A stretch of DNA of 64,000 bases from Cohnella algarum (GCF_016937515.1 NZ_JAFHKM010000002.1:2165001-2229000), one strand, 5' to 3'. Shown: positions 39,496-48,349, counted from the first letter of the stretch. Notes: generated by a model not told the origin, from the sequence alone. Translations and numbers: made by a program.

Positions 39496-40272
39496 ATGAA
39501 AAAAGAGGAACTGTTGCTTCAGCGGCTGGACGAAATCGGCAAATCCCTTGAGCGGAAAGGAGGAGCTCTGGCCTTGTTGGGACTTGGGTCCGTCGGCGTC
39601 GAAAGAGAGCGATTGGATGAGCATTCGGATCTGGATTTCTTCGTCATCGTAGAGCCCGGACAGAAGAACAGATTTATCGACCGTTTGGACTGGCTGGAAG
39701 AAGTTCGCCCCTTGGCCTACTCTTTCAAGAATACGAGCGTCGGTTGCAAAATTCTGTTCGAGGACGGCATTTACGGGGAATACGCGGTGTTCGAGGAATG
39801 GGAGCTGGAGAACAGTTCTTACGCCGAAGGCCGAGTCGTTTGGAAGGCTCCTTCGTACGCGAATACGGGAATAGCAAAATCATCCCGGAATATGCCTAGC
39901 ATCAGAAACGATTCCCTTGATCATCCCCTGAATGAAGCGCTGACCAATCTATATGTGGGACTTTGCCGTTATGCCAGGGGAGAGAAGCTGTCCGCGACGA
40001 GATTCGTTCAAGGGTATGCCGTGGACAGCATCCTTTCCGTGCTGCACCTGCTGGAGGAAGAGGCGGACGGCTTTCCCGACCCTTTCGGCAATGACAGGCG
40101 CCTGGAAAGACGATACCCCCGTTTTGCGGCCATTGCAGGAAGCATGATACAGGGATACGATCGTGTCCCCGAATCGGCGCTTTGCATTTTGAGTTACCTG
40201 GAAGAAGTGTATCCCGTCAACCGCAGGCTGAGCGAAGAAATACGGCGATTGGCCGACAGGATCGGTAGATGA
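39496..40272 (+). CDS. Nucleotidyltransferase-domain protein
   Basis: 258 residues from ATG 39496 with GGAGGAGG upstream. The Pol-beta-type active site appears as ALLGLGSVGVERERLDEHSD then LDFFV (G-S...D-x-D), near residues 22-48. The C-terminal half is helical, resembling aminoglycoside adenylyltransferase-like or MNT-type proteins. The target is unknown. Confidence 0.8.
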   Translation: MKKEELLLQRLDEIGKSLERKGGALALLGLGSVGVERERLDEHSDLDFFVIVEPGQKNRFIDRLDWLEEVRPLAYSFKNTSVGCKILFEDGIYGEYAVFEEWELENSSYAEGRVVWKAPSYANTGIAKSSRNMPSIRNDSLDHPLNEALTNLYVGLCRYARGEKLSATRFVQGYAVDSILSVLHLLEEEADGFPDPFGNDRRLERRYPRFAAIAGSMIQGYDRVPESALCILSYLEEVYPVNRRLSEEIRRLADRIGR

Positions 40273-40382
40273 AATGACGAAAGGTGCGCCTCCACGGAAG
40301 GAAATATAGCCTGTTTGACGGTCACGGCTATTCGGGTGTTATAATTTGACGAAGACTGTGACGGTCACGGGAGGCGCTCATC

Positions 40383-40742
40383 GTGAAATTGATTCGGAAT
40401 CCGTGGAAGCGGGTCGCGCTTAATAGGCTTATTTTATCCTTCATCTGCATTCTATTGCCGCTGTATACGTTGGCGGTCGTCATCTACAACTGGGGAATCC
40501 GAACGCTGCAGACGGAAATCTCCGGTTCGATGACTTCGCAAGTGTCCCATTATGGAACGCGGTTTCGAGCAACGAGCTGCTGGATATACGAAATTACGAG
40601 TACGGAAATCGTCGATAAAGACGATACTTCGGTCATTCGTTCGATGGGCGAGGAAGTTCTCGTCGTCACCGCGTGCTATCCCTTCGACACCCCCTCGGAC
40701 CGATGCCGGTCTGAGGGGGCTTTTTTAGTGCGCCACGCATGA
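40383..40742 (+). pseudogene. Chimeric ORF: histidine-kinase N-terminus joined to a sortase C-terminus
   Basis: From GTG 40383 (GGGAGGCGC upstream) the first ~55 residues (NRLILSFICILLPLYTLAVV then IRTLQTEISGSM) are the signal-anchor start of a YesM-type sensor kinase. From about residue 62 the text changes to YEITSTEIVDKDDTSVIRSM and LVVTACYPFDTPSDR, the C-terminal strands of a class D-like sortase with its catalytic Cys (TACYPF). The frame then runs through a terminator into an intron. It looks like a deletion junction between two genes. Confidence 0.65.
40690..40726 (+). terminator. Strong terminator at the intron insertion site
   Basis: CCCCCTCGGACC pairs with GGTCTGAGGGGG across GATGCC, followed by C and TTTTTT. 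The group II intron begins two bases after the T-run. Confidence 0.92.
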
Positions 40743-42629
40743 CGCGCAGCTAGGCGGTGAAAGTCCGCTATGGGGGCTGGCAGTTGCCAACCATTAGCCA
40801 AGAGCAAGGGTGTCCATCGCGAGGTGGAATCTGAAGGAAGCTGGAGGCAAAGTCCCGACCCGAGGAACACGAATCGCATCAGGCATCCAAAGTGGGACGA
40901 GTCTGCTAAACAAGACAAAATCCAATAAACTGCACGGACACGAGGATGTAAATACGGCGGGTACATGGGATGAAAGCGACGCGTCTTACCGTGGGAGGTC
41001 TCACGGACGCATGAAGCGGATGAGCGAGATGCGGTTGAAACAAGATTTATCGTGAGAAGTCAGCAGAGACCATATTAGTAACGCGACAAGCGTTATGAAG
41101 GGTTGAACCTAAGGAGGTGTTAGTCAATGAAAGTTACCAAAGTCGGGACAAAAGAAAGCAGAATACCTTGCTGTAGCAAGGGCTGCCCGCAAAGAGATAG
41201 TGCGGAACACGAAGGGTATGCGGGAGCGCTTACCGACAAGCGGATAACTGAAAACAACAACACCAACACCAACAGCCGAGGGGACAAGCTACTAGAGCAA
41301 ATCTTGAGCCGGGAGAATCTGAACAATGCCTACAAGCAAGTGAAGAGGAACAAAGGCGCACACGGCGTCGATGGGATGGAAGTAGAGGAATTGCTACAAT
41401 ATCTCAAAGACAACGGAGATGAACTCGTAAAGCTTGTTCTGGACGGAAAATATCGTCCAAATCCGGTCCGCAGGGTGGAGATCCCCAAGGACAACGGGAA
41501 GATGCGAACGCTGGGCATACCGACCGCAGTGGACAGAATGCTGCAGCAAGCCGTGGCACAGGTGCTACAACCCATCTTCGAACCCCAATTTGCTGAAACC
41601 AGCTATGGATTCAGACCCAAGAGAAGCGCGCACGATGCCTTAAGGAAATGTAAGGCCTACGCAAACGAAGGATACACCTATGTCGTAGACATGGATTTGG
41701 AGAAATTCTTCGACACAGTCAATCAAGCGAAGATGATCGAACTGCTGTCCAGAACGATTAAAGACGGCAGAGTCGTATCGCTGATCCACAAATATCTGGC
41801 GGCAGGCGCGATCAACAAGGGGAAATTCGAGGAGACAGAGCTGGGACTTGTACAGGGCGGCAATATTAGTCCCCTGTGCAGTAACATCATGCTGAACGAG
41901 TTGGACCGCGAACTGGAGCGCAGAAGAATCAAGTTCGTCAGATATGCGGACGATATGCTCCTTTTCGCAAGGACGAAAAGGTCAGCGGCGCGGATGCTGG
42001 AACACATTCTGCCATTCATCGAAGGAAAATTGCGACTTCGGGTGAACCTAGAGAAGACAGTGGTGGCCTACATCGGAAAGATCAAATTTCTGGGCTACGG
42101 ATTCTATCCGTCCAAGGACGGAATTAAATTACGTACCCACGCCAAGAGCATCAGCAAAATGAAAGCGAGAATAAAAGAGCTCACGGCAAGAAGCAAAGGG
42201 TTTGGATATGACGAGCTGAAATTAAAGCTGAAACAATTCATAACGGGATGGTTGAATTACTTCAAACTCGCGGATATGAAGAGCCTGCTTAAGGTAACCG
42301 ATCAATGGCTCAGAAGAAGAATACGCATGTACATTTGGAAACGTTGGAAACGCGTACGAACCCGATATGCCATGCTACGTAAACTCGGAAACGACCACAA
42401 CACCGCCTTCAAGTTCGCGAGTACAAGAAAAGGCTATTGGCGAACAGCCAAAAGCCCAATCCTGCACACGACTGTAACCGACATACTTCTGGAGAAAGCC
42501 GGTTACACAACCTTCTCAGCGTATTTCAAGTCTGTTCGAATGTAAACTTAGGAACCGCCGTATACCGAACGGTACGTACGGTGGTGTGGGAGGTCGGCTA
42601 CTCAACTAATGAGTAGCCTCCTACCCGAT
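40728..42629 (+). mobile_element. Group IIC intron
   Basis: The 5' end GTGCGCC fits the group II consensus GUGYG, followed by structured RNA to about 41110. The maturase gene is inside. The 3' part has a domain V hairpin (GAACCGCCGTATACCGAACG then GTACGTACGGTGGT) and a domain VI helix (CGGCTACTCAACTAATGAGT) with a bulged A, ending CCCGAT near 42629. Location directly after a terminator is the hallmark of class C introns. Ends are accurate to a few bases. Confidence 0.88.
41127..42545 (+). CDS. ltrA: Group II intron reverse transcriptase/maturase
   Basis: 472 residues from ATG 41127 with AGGAGGTG upstream. RT motifs are intact: YTYVVDMDLEKFFDTV (block with the first Asp), GLVQGGNISPLCSNIMLNEL and VRYADDMLLFART with the YADD catalytic box. 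The maturase (X) domain follows (KLKLKQFITGWLNYFKLAD). No HNH endonuclease domain is visible, as in group IIC enzymes. It splices and mobilises the host intron. Confidence 0.95.
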   Translation: MKVTKVGTKESRIPCCSKGCPQRDSAEHEGYAGALTDKRITENNNTNTNSRGDKLLEQILSRENLNNAYKQVKRNKGAHGVDGMEVEELLQYLKDNGDELVKLVLDGKYRPNPVRRVEIPKDNGKMRTLGIPTAVDRMLQQAVAQVLQPIFEPQFAETSYGFRPKRSAHDALRKCKAYANEGYTYVVDMDLEKFFDTVNQAKMIELLSRTIKDGRVVSLIHKYLAAGAINKGKFEETELGLVQGGNISPLCSNIMLNELDRELERRRIKFVRYADDMLLFARTKRSAARMLEHILPFIEGKLRLRVNLEKTVVAYIGKIKFLGYGFYPSKDGIKLRTHAKSISKMKARIKELTARSKGFGYDELKLKLKQFITGWLNYFKLADMKSLLKVTDQWLRRRIRMYIWKRWKRVRTRYAMLRKLGNDHNTAFKFASTRKGYWRTAKSPILHTTVTDILLEKAGYTTFSAYFKSVRM

Positions 42630-42647
42630 TCCAAAATTTTGGCCCGC

Positions 42648-42995
42648 CTAAAACGTGATCGTGGCTCTCCAGGACCCTCCGCCTCGGGTACATAAATAAG
42701 TCCCCGTAACCGTACGGCCATCCGCGGCAATGGTGCCGGTGTAGTTGCAGTCGTTTCCGTCGCTGCTGTTCCGGCGCAAAACCTGGACGTTGCTGTCGAA
42801 AATGTTGATCGTCAGTACGGCCGTAATATCCTGCGCCCCGGGCATCGTCCACCTGGCATCGAAAATGTTGCTGTTTCCCAGCCTGCGCCATACCCCGGTC
42901 CAGCCGTCTTCTTGTTCGCGCCATTCAACCCAATTGTTGCTGGCCGATCGGAAAGCCGAACGCTCTGTCGGGAAGCTCGGATCGGGGATATCCAT
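42648..42995 (-). CDS. Unknown strand-rich protein
   Basis: Up to 115 residues. The part from NNWVEWREQEDGWTGVWRRL to TGTIAADGRTVTGTYLCTR and GGGSWRATITF looks like a small beta-barrel. The start is unclear: AAGGAG near 43055 best serves an ATG at 43038 in another frame (reading MYSYDYRPPGYESYGYPRSE) that stops after 36 codons, so a frameshift near 42960 is possible. Not recognised. Confidence 0.5.
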   Translation of the reverse strand: MDIPDPSFPTERSAFRSASNNWVEWREQEDGWTGVWRRLGNSNIFDARWTMPGAQDITAVLTINIFDSNVQVLRRNSSDGNDCNYTGTIAADGRTVTGTYLCTRGGGSWRATITF

Positions 42996-43086
42996 AGGAC
43001 TCGTAACCGGGCGGACGGTAATCGTACGAATACATGGGTCATCTTCTCCTTATTGGATCTATCCGAAATAGGTTATGTTTGGGTTT

Positions 43087-43345
43087 GAGCCCAAGGTGCC
43101 CGCGATTTTACAAACGGGAAACCGATTTATGATCCTGCAGACGCCGAAAAAACCGGCGCTTGGACCGCGGCCCGGATCCCGCTTATTTTCGCCTCGGATC
43201 CGGATATCGATCGGCTTCTTTATCGCCTGCAGTTTCGGGGCGAAAGGAGCCGGCTTTATTTCATAGAAGGCAGGACGAGCGGGGCCCGCGGAAGTACGGC
43301 TATTGCCGCTAGGATAATATCAACTTTATACCCATTAATCTACTA
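43087..43345 (+). other. Intergenic stretch with weak coding remnant
   Basis: One plus-strand frame without start reads DADAEKTGAW-like text (PADAEKTGAWTAARIPLIFA, then IDRLLYRLQFRGERSRLYFI), which looks more like protein than random DNA, but no start, ribosome site or family is evident. The rest of 43043-43425 holds only the promoter region of the next gene. Confidence 0.25.
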
Positions 43346-43425
43346 AAGTAATTTGGATTGCCGGCGTGCTATACTCCAAGTGCACCCAATTATACTAACA
43401 TAGGGGAAAGGATGAAAAATTTTTA

Positions 43426-43911
43426 ATGAAAAAAATAGTTGCCGCCTCCTCCCTCGCCCTGACGGTTCTCTTCTCTTCCGCCGCGGCCTTTGCGTTGCCG
43501 GCGCAGACGGCTTCCGCGCAGGAAATCTATGCGACGAACGGGCACCGCACCGTAAGCATCGCCAAGTCTTACATCGGCAAGGTCTCCTACAAGTTCGGCG
43601 TACGGAATCCTTCGAGCCTGGTTTTCGATTGCTCATCCTTCACCCAATACGTGTTCAAGAAAAACGGCATGAGCATTCCGTGGGGCTCCAAGGCGCAAGC
43701 AAGATGGGGGCTTCCGGTTGCCAGCAAGGCGCATCTTGCCATCGGGGATCTGGTCATGTTCAGCGTGAATACGCCGGGTCAAATCAACCATGTCGGAATC
43801 TACATAGGAAACGGGCAATTCATCCACAATTCGCCCAGCAAAGGCGTCGGCATCTCCAGCTTGAATACCGGTTATTGGAGCAGCCGATATATTACGGCGC
43901 GCCACTATTGA
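43426..43911 (+). CDS. Secreted NlpC/P60 peptidase
   Basis: 161 residues. A signal peptide ends near residue 28 (FALPAQTASA). The catalytic triad is visible: Cys69 in FDCSSFTQYVF, His about 122 in INHVGIYIGNG and a third polar residue in FIHNSPS. Such enzymes cut D-Glu-meso-DAP bonds in cell-wall peptides. There is no binding domain, so it is a minimal single-domain enzyme. GGGGAAAGG lies before a five-codon mini-ORF (ATG AAA AAT TTT TAA) whose stop overlaps the ATG, so coupled initiation is likely. Confidence 0.9.
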   Translation: MKKIVAASSLALTVLFSSAAAFALPAQTASAQEIYATNGHRTVSIAKSYIGKVSYKFGVRNPSSLVFDCSSFTQYVFKKNGMSIPWGSKAQARWGLPVASKAHLAIGDLVMFSVNTPGQINHVGIYIGNGQFIHNSPSKGVGISSLNTGYWSSRYITARHY

Positions 43912-44267
43912 TGACGATTTTCGCCGACGTGCGAATGCGGAAATAGGGTAGTCGGTCGATCCCTGGTAAAATACGCCGCACCGCGTGCCGGAAGCTGCGC
44001 GCGGTGCGATTGGCGGGAAGGCGGGGAAACCGCTAGCTAAAGTGGATTTTATCCAACGAGCAACGAAGAATTAAGGACGATGGTCCGAAAAGGCCTCGCC
44101 TGATTGGACAAAAATCAACGAAGCTTCGTTAAACCCCAAGAAGTCCGCTAAGAAGCCCGTCAAGAAGCTCACCTAGCACCCAACAAGCGTACCAACAAGC
44201 AACCCCAACAAGCTAGAAGCCCTCGTCCGCCGGATGCTCCGCAAGGCCCCTGGTTCCGGGAAGCGGT
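43912..44267. other. Non-coding stretch with degenerate AACAAGC/AAGAAGC repeats
   Basis: From about 44130 to 44215 the words AAGAAGTC, AAGAAGCC, AAGAAGCTC, AACAAGCG, AACAAGCAA and AACAAGCTA recur. No open frame with a ribosome site is present, and I see no RNA gene. Confidence 0.5.
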
Positions 44268-44430
44268 TTAAAACCCGATCTTCAAACTCGCCTCGCCCAC
44301 GCCGACGCCCTCCGACCTCGAAATCGGCAGCTTCTGCTCCTCCGTGAAGCCAATGTTTCTCCGTCCTTCAATGTTTCGTCCTGCTCCACGACATAGCCGA
44401 CAATATCCGTCAGACCGGCAATATCCATCA
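44268..44430 (-). pseudogene. C-terminal fragment of an unidentified gene
   Basis: Minus-strand text reads LTDIVGYVVEQDETLKDGET in one frame and IGFTEEQKLPISRSEGVGVG then EASLKIGF with a stop at 44268 in another. It breaks off where the SPFH gene starts in the opposite direction, so a gene tail was fused head-on to another gene. Not recognised. Confidence 0.45.
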
Positions 44431-44438
44431 GGGACGAT

Positions 44439-45290
44439 ATGATTTTCTGGAAATGGAACAACCGGGAGATCAAAAAAGGGAGCAAATTGGTGATCCGCGC
44501 CGACCAGGACGCGATTTTCATCCAAAACGGCAAAATCGAGGGAATTTTCAAGGACGAAGGCACCTATTCGATCGAGTCGGACATCGTTCCGTTTCTGTCG
44601 ACCCTGAGAGGGTTCAAGTTCGGTTTTAACAGCGGCATGCCGATTCGCGCCAACGGCACGTTCAATTTCAAGGTCAACGACTACGTGACGTTCATCGACA
44701 AAATCGCCGGCATCAAGGAAAGTTACCTCGTGGGAGAGATGAAAATCCTGATCACGTCCGCGCTCGACCAGCTGCTTATGAAGTGGATAAGCAAGGAAGG
44801 CAAGGATATGTTCAATTTGCAGGCGAACGCCGCCGATATCGCCCGAGGCATCCGGGAAGACCTGGACATGCAGGTCATGGACAAAGGGATGGCGATTACG
44901 GGCTTCCAGGTGATGAGCTTCAGCTACCCGAAAGAAATTCAGGAGATGATCACGAAGGCGGCTTCCCACGAAATGATCGGGAATTTGTCCAGGTACCAGC
45001 AGGTAAGCATGACGGACGGCATCGCTTCGGTTCGCGTGCGGGGCGGAGGCGCCGCCGCGGATATGGCGGGCATGGCGATGGGGATGAACATGGCGGGCGA
45101 AATGCTGAAAAATATGCAGGGCACCCCGGCCGTTCCTCCTCCGAATGCCCGGCCGGCGGCCGAAAAGGCTGCGGCTTCCGCCGATCCCTCCTCCGATGGA
45201 GCCGCAAGGCCCAATTTCTGCCCGAACTGCGGCGCGAAAAACGAAGGGTCAAACTTTTGTCCGAATTGCGGGCAATCGCTGAGAGGATGA
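44439..45290 (+). CDS. SPFH-domain protein with C-terminal zinc ribbon, internally shortened
   Basis: 283 residues. The N-terminal text MIFWKWNNREIKKGSKLVIR and later IREDLDMQVMDKGMAITGF, ASHEMIGNLSRYQQVSMTDG match the SPFH (virion core protein-like) family. The end has two CPNC pairs (FCPNCGAKN, FCPNCGQSL), a zinc ribbon. Relatives have about 20 more N-terminal residues and about 55 more between FGFNSG and MPIRANGTF (residues ~64-70). Both losses are in frame here. The codons before the ATG read RDD, as in the missing N-terminus. It probably assembles in the cytoplasm or on membranes, but a working fold is doubtful. Confidence 0.78.
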   Translation: MIFWKWNNREIKKGSKLVIRADQDAIFIQNGKIEGIFKDEGTYSIESDIVPFLSTLRGFKFGFNSGMPIRANGTFNFKVNDYVTFIDKIAGIKESYLVGEMKILITSALDQLLMKWISKEGKDMFNLQANAADIARGIREDLDMQVMDKGMAITGFQVMSFSYPKEIQEMITKAASHEMIGNLSRYQQVSMTDGIASVRVRGGGAAADMAGMAMGMNMAGEMLKNMQGTPAVPPPNARPAAEKAAASADPSSDGAARPNFCPNCGAKNEGSNFCPNCGQSLRG

Positions 45291-45424
45291 TTCGCTAGAG
45301 TCGAATCTTCTTCGTCGAGGCTCAAAAATAGGTTTTCGGACAAGTATAAATGGCTCTTCCGAAAGGCAGTCCCCCTCCATAACATAGGATAGATTTTTAT
45401 TCAATGTGTGGAGGGATTCATTTG

Positions 45425-45892
45425 ATGGCCTTAACTCCAAGTCCGCTTTTCCGTCAGTTCGCGGCGATCCTCCAGGCGCAGCCGCAGGTCATCAACGGCG
45501 TTTGCACCGCTTCCGCGGTTCGCAACAATATCAAGGCGACGATTCTGGGCAAGAAAACCCGTTCGTTTTTGGCGATTCCGCAAGCTTTTTCCTTTGAAAG
45601 CGTCGGGAGAGACGGGCGGGCGCTTTGCCTGGGCGAAACCGTCATTTTGACGGAGGAAATCAATCCCTTCATTTCGCGGCAGCTCGGCGGTATCGATCGA
45701 CGCCTTGACGCATTGTCTCTCCGGAGCGATCAAGAATTGGATTGCGGAGCATCCGGATGCGGAGACTGCGATGAACGAGGCCGAGGAGGCTTTGCTTGTC
45801 CTGCTGAAAGGTTTTCGAAGCCGGCCGTAAGACCTTTTCCGAAGCCGCCCTCCATCGGGACATTGGCCGAAAGAACGGGCCTTGGAGGATAA
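45425..45892 (+). pseudogene. DUF1259 protein cut short and joined to a TetR C-terminus
   Basis: From ATG 45425 the text VINGVCTASAVRNNIKATIL and FSFESVGRDGRALCLGETVI then EEINPFIS is the first half of a DUF1259 (LppY/LpqO-like) protein; the expected HNHWL region never appears. From about 45690 another frame reads LSGAIKNWIAEHPDAETAMN and EEALLVLLKGFRSRP with TAA at 45828, the last helices of a TetR regulator. The combined ORF is a junction of two genes. Confidence 0.65.
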
Positions 45893-45951
45893 AAAGAGAA
45901 GCCTTTCCGCATCATAACCGGGATGCCAAAATCCCATGCAAGCAAGGAGAT

Positions 45952-46587
45952 ATGCGTAAAATGAAGCTGGCTGCCCATGAACTTCACGATTTGAACGAGC
46001 TGACGATGAGCTGCGTGAATTCCATTACGAACATGGCCTATATGATCGACCATATTACGGATCCGGAGCTGAAAAAAATCGTCGAAAGGCACTTTCCTCT
46101 TCACGTGCGCGACTACAATATGAAGGTGGAGTTTCTGAATGAGGCGACGGGGGCCAAAACGGAGCTTCCTCTTCTGAAGGAAAACGGCACGCTCGGCGAG
46201 TTCACGACTTCGGCTTTCAATCAGTACCCGCCCGTTCAGCCGAGAATTTCCGTGCAAAATTTCGACGACCGCGAGATGGCAACCGCCTATTTGTTGACGC
46301 TCAAACGCGCCGGACGCGAATACGCTTGGGCTGCGATGGAGATGGCGAATCCGGAAATTCGGTCTTTTTGCCAAACGGCGTTCATGATGAGCTGCTCCCA
46401 CGCCTACGACGTTTGGCAGTACATGGTTCAAAAAGGGTTTTATCCGTTGGAGCCGGCGAACCCTGCCGCGATTCAGAAGATCGGGGCGATGTACCGGGTC
46501 GTACCCGAGGAACAAGAACGAATCCAGCAATTTGCGGCTCAGTATCCGAATCCGACGGCGGGAGCCAGCGACCAGCTTTACCAGTAA
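45952..46587 (+). CDS. CotF-like spore coat protein
   Basis: 211 residues, GCAAGGAGAT directly before the ATG. Two ferritin-like helical segments (LAAHELHDLNELTMSCVNSI and ADDREMATAY-type text FDDREMATAYLLTLKRAGRE) end with SCSHAYDVWQYMVQKGFYPL, characteristic of the CotF family. These proteins are placed in the endospore coat during sporulation. The frame is intact; a second ATG at 45961 is an alternative start. Confidence 0.82.
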   Translation: MRKMKLAAHELHDLNELTMSCVNSITNMAYMIDHITDPELKKIVERHFPLHVRDYNMKVEFLNEATGAKTELPLLKENGTLGEFTTSAFNQYPPVQPRISVQNFDDREMATAYLLTLKRAGREYAWAAMEMANPEIRSFCQTAFMMSCSHAYDVWQYMVQKGFYPLEPANPAAIQKIGAMYRVVPEEQERIQQFAAQYPNPTAGASDQLYQ

Positions 46588-46773
46588 TTCGAAATCGCGA
46601 GCGGCACCAGTTCCGTTGCGCCTTTCCGGTTAATCGGCTAAGGCGCTTCTTTGCGTTGGGGGAAGAGCCGCGAAACAGCCAAATGGAACAAAAAATGGAC
46701 AACATTGCATCCGATCGAGGAGTTATAATGAAAGCGATTAACATTAGCGTAAGCTGCGGAGGAGATTTCACTC

Positions 46774-47868
46774 ATGAGCGGGAAAAGCAATCGCATCGGC
46801 CTGATCGGCTGCGGCAACATCAGCGCGATTTATTTAAAAAATTTGACGGCGTCAAAGGACGTGCAGGTCGTGGCCTGCGCGGATATCGACGTGGAGCGGG
46901 CCAAAGCGCGCGCGCAAGAGTTCGGCGTGCCGAAGGCCTATAGCGTCGATGAGCTGCTCGCCGATCCCGACATCGATATCGTCGTCAATCTGACGATTCC
47001 GGCGTCCCATGCGGAGGTGAGCCGGCGCGCGCTGGAAGCGGGCAAGCATGTCTACCTCGAGAAGCCGCTCGCCGTCGAGCTGGAAGACGGCCGCAGCGTC
47101 GTGGCGCTCGCGGAATCCAAAGGGCTGCGCATCGCGTGCGCGCCGGAGACGTTCCTCGGCGGCGGCATCCAGACGTGCCGCAAACTGCTGGACGAAGGCG
47201 CGATCGGACTTCCGGTTTCGGCCACCGGCTTCATGATGGGGGGCGGGCCCGAAGCGTGGCACCCGGATCCGGAGTTTTTCTACAAAAAGGGCGGCGGGCC
47301 TCTGTTCGACATGGGGCCGTATTATTTGACCGCGTTCATCTACCTGCTCGGCGGCATTCGCCGGGTGACGGCTTCCGCCACGATCCCGGTGCCGGAGCGC
47401 GTCATCAAGAGCCAGCCAAAGGCTGGCGCCCGCATCGTCGTCGAGACGCCGACGCATATTTCGGGCGTGCTCGATTTCGCGTCGGGCGCGGTCGGCACGC
47501 TGATCACGAGCTTCAACGTGAACGGCGGCTCGAATTTGGCGAACACGATCGAAATCCACGGGACCGAAGGCACGCTGAAGGCGCCGGACCCGAACACGTT
47601 CGGCGGTCCCGTCCTGCTCCGCAAGCCGGGCGGGGATTGGGAAGAGGTTCCGCTCGCGTTCGGCTACGCGGACAATATGCGAGGCATCGGGGTCATCGAC
47701 ATGGCCCGGGCGATCGCGGAAGGCCGACCGCACCGGGCGACGGGCCGGATGGCGCTGCACGTGCTGGAAGCGATGCACGGGCTGCTCGAAGCGTCGGCGA
47801 CCGAGCGCCACGTGGCGCTGGAGCCGCTGGCCGAGCGTCCGGCGATGATGCCGGTGGGCGGGTTTTAA
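46774..47868 (+). CDS. Gfo/Idh/MocA-family oxidoreductase
   Basis: 364 residues. The N-terminal Rossmann motif is IGLIGCGNISAIYL and the conserved sugar-site motif is VYLEKPLAVE near residue 96. The C-terminal alpha/beta domain contains GGGPLFDMGPYYLTAFIYLL. Family members oxidise or reduce sugars and inositols with NAD(P). It stands alone, upstream of the LacI-controlled locus and perhaps functionally linked. GC-rich, from ATG 46774 with GGAGGAG in front. Confidence 0.92.
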   Translation: MSGKSNRIGLIGCGNISAIYLKNLTASKDVQVVACADIDVERAKARAQEFGVPKAYSVDELLADPDIDIVVNLTIPASHAEVSRRALEAGKHVYLEKPLAVELEDGRSVVALAESKGLRIACAPETFLGGGIQTCRKLLDEGAIGLPVSATGFMMGGGPEAWHPDPEFFYKKGGGPLFDMGPYYLTAFIYLLGGIRRVTASATIPVPERVIKSQPKAGARIVVETPTHISGVLDFASGAVGTLITSFNVNGGSNLANTIEIHGTEGTLKAPDPNTFGGPVLLRKPGGDWEEVPLAFGYADNMRGIGVIDMARAIAEGRPHRATGRMALHVLEAMHGLLEASATERHVALEPLAERPAMMPVGGF

Positions 47869-47983
47869 TCGATTTAGTTTTTCACCATGTTAATGTACAT
47901 GAGGAATCATTGCGGATACAATCGGGGTGTCGCAACAGAATAGGCTTGCAAGGGCGGTCGGCTAGTCTCCCGGAAGGGAGGTG

Positions 47984-48055
47984 ATGCCATAGAGGTATAG
48001 GAGACCCTGACGCTGATGATTTCGTTTGCGTCGCTGGTCGTTCTCATCCGTGCAA
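47984..48055 (+). pseudogene. Remnant of a type I (holin-like, TxpA/BsrG-type) toxin
   Basis: GGGAGGTG precedes an ATG at 47984, and the next codons in a neighbouring frame read IEV-stop-ETLTLMISFASLVVLI. This is the signature of putative holin-like toxins (usual form VYETLTLMISF). One base is missing after the start and the Tyr codon is TAG, so it is inactive. A terminator follows, as in intact type I toxin genes. Confidence 0.65.
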
Positions 48056-48085
48056 GGAGTCGTGTTAGCAGCACGGCTCCTTTCC
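48054..48085 (+). terminator. Terminator after the toxin remnant
   Basis: AAGGAGTCGTG pairs with GCACGGCTCCTT across TTAGCA and is followed by TTTCC. In intact type I systems the antisense RNA overlaps this terminator. Confidence 0.75.
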
Positions 48086-48310
48086 ATATTATGTGTGATT
48101 GCCCTCATTTTTTATGGTTTGCCAAGAGACGCAAGCGTTCCGGGAATACGCGTCGCCGATCCTGCTCCGTCGGCGAATACGGGCAATCGAAGACAAACGC
48201 CCCTGTTTTGCGCATGATACTATGACGATATCAAGCCGAAGAGGAGGGTGCCAAGGGATGCTAACGTTGAATCAAGCGCCGGTCGTGAAGGCGGAAATGC
48301 TGATCCGCAG

Positions 48311-48349
48311 ACCGCGCGCATGCGGAAGTCCTCTTCCGCGTGCGCGGTA
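48311..48349. other. Long GC-rich hairpin downstream of lacI-type gene
   Basis: ACCGCGCGCATGCGGAAG pairs with CTTCCGCGTGCGCGGT around TCCT with one or two bulges. There is no T-run on either side. It lies 20 bases past the stop of the regulator gene and could end transcription or protect the mRNA 3' end. Confidence 0.45.

Noticed and set aside
43290..43425. A c-di-AMP (ydaO) riboswitch before the NlpC/P60 gene
   Set aside because: Such switches often precede wall hydrolases, but I could not find the conserved core or a terminator stem.
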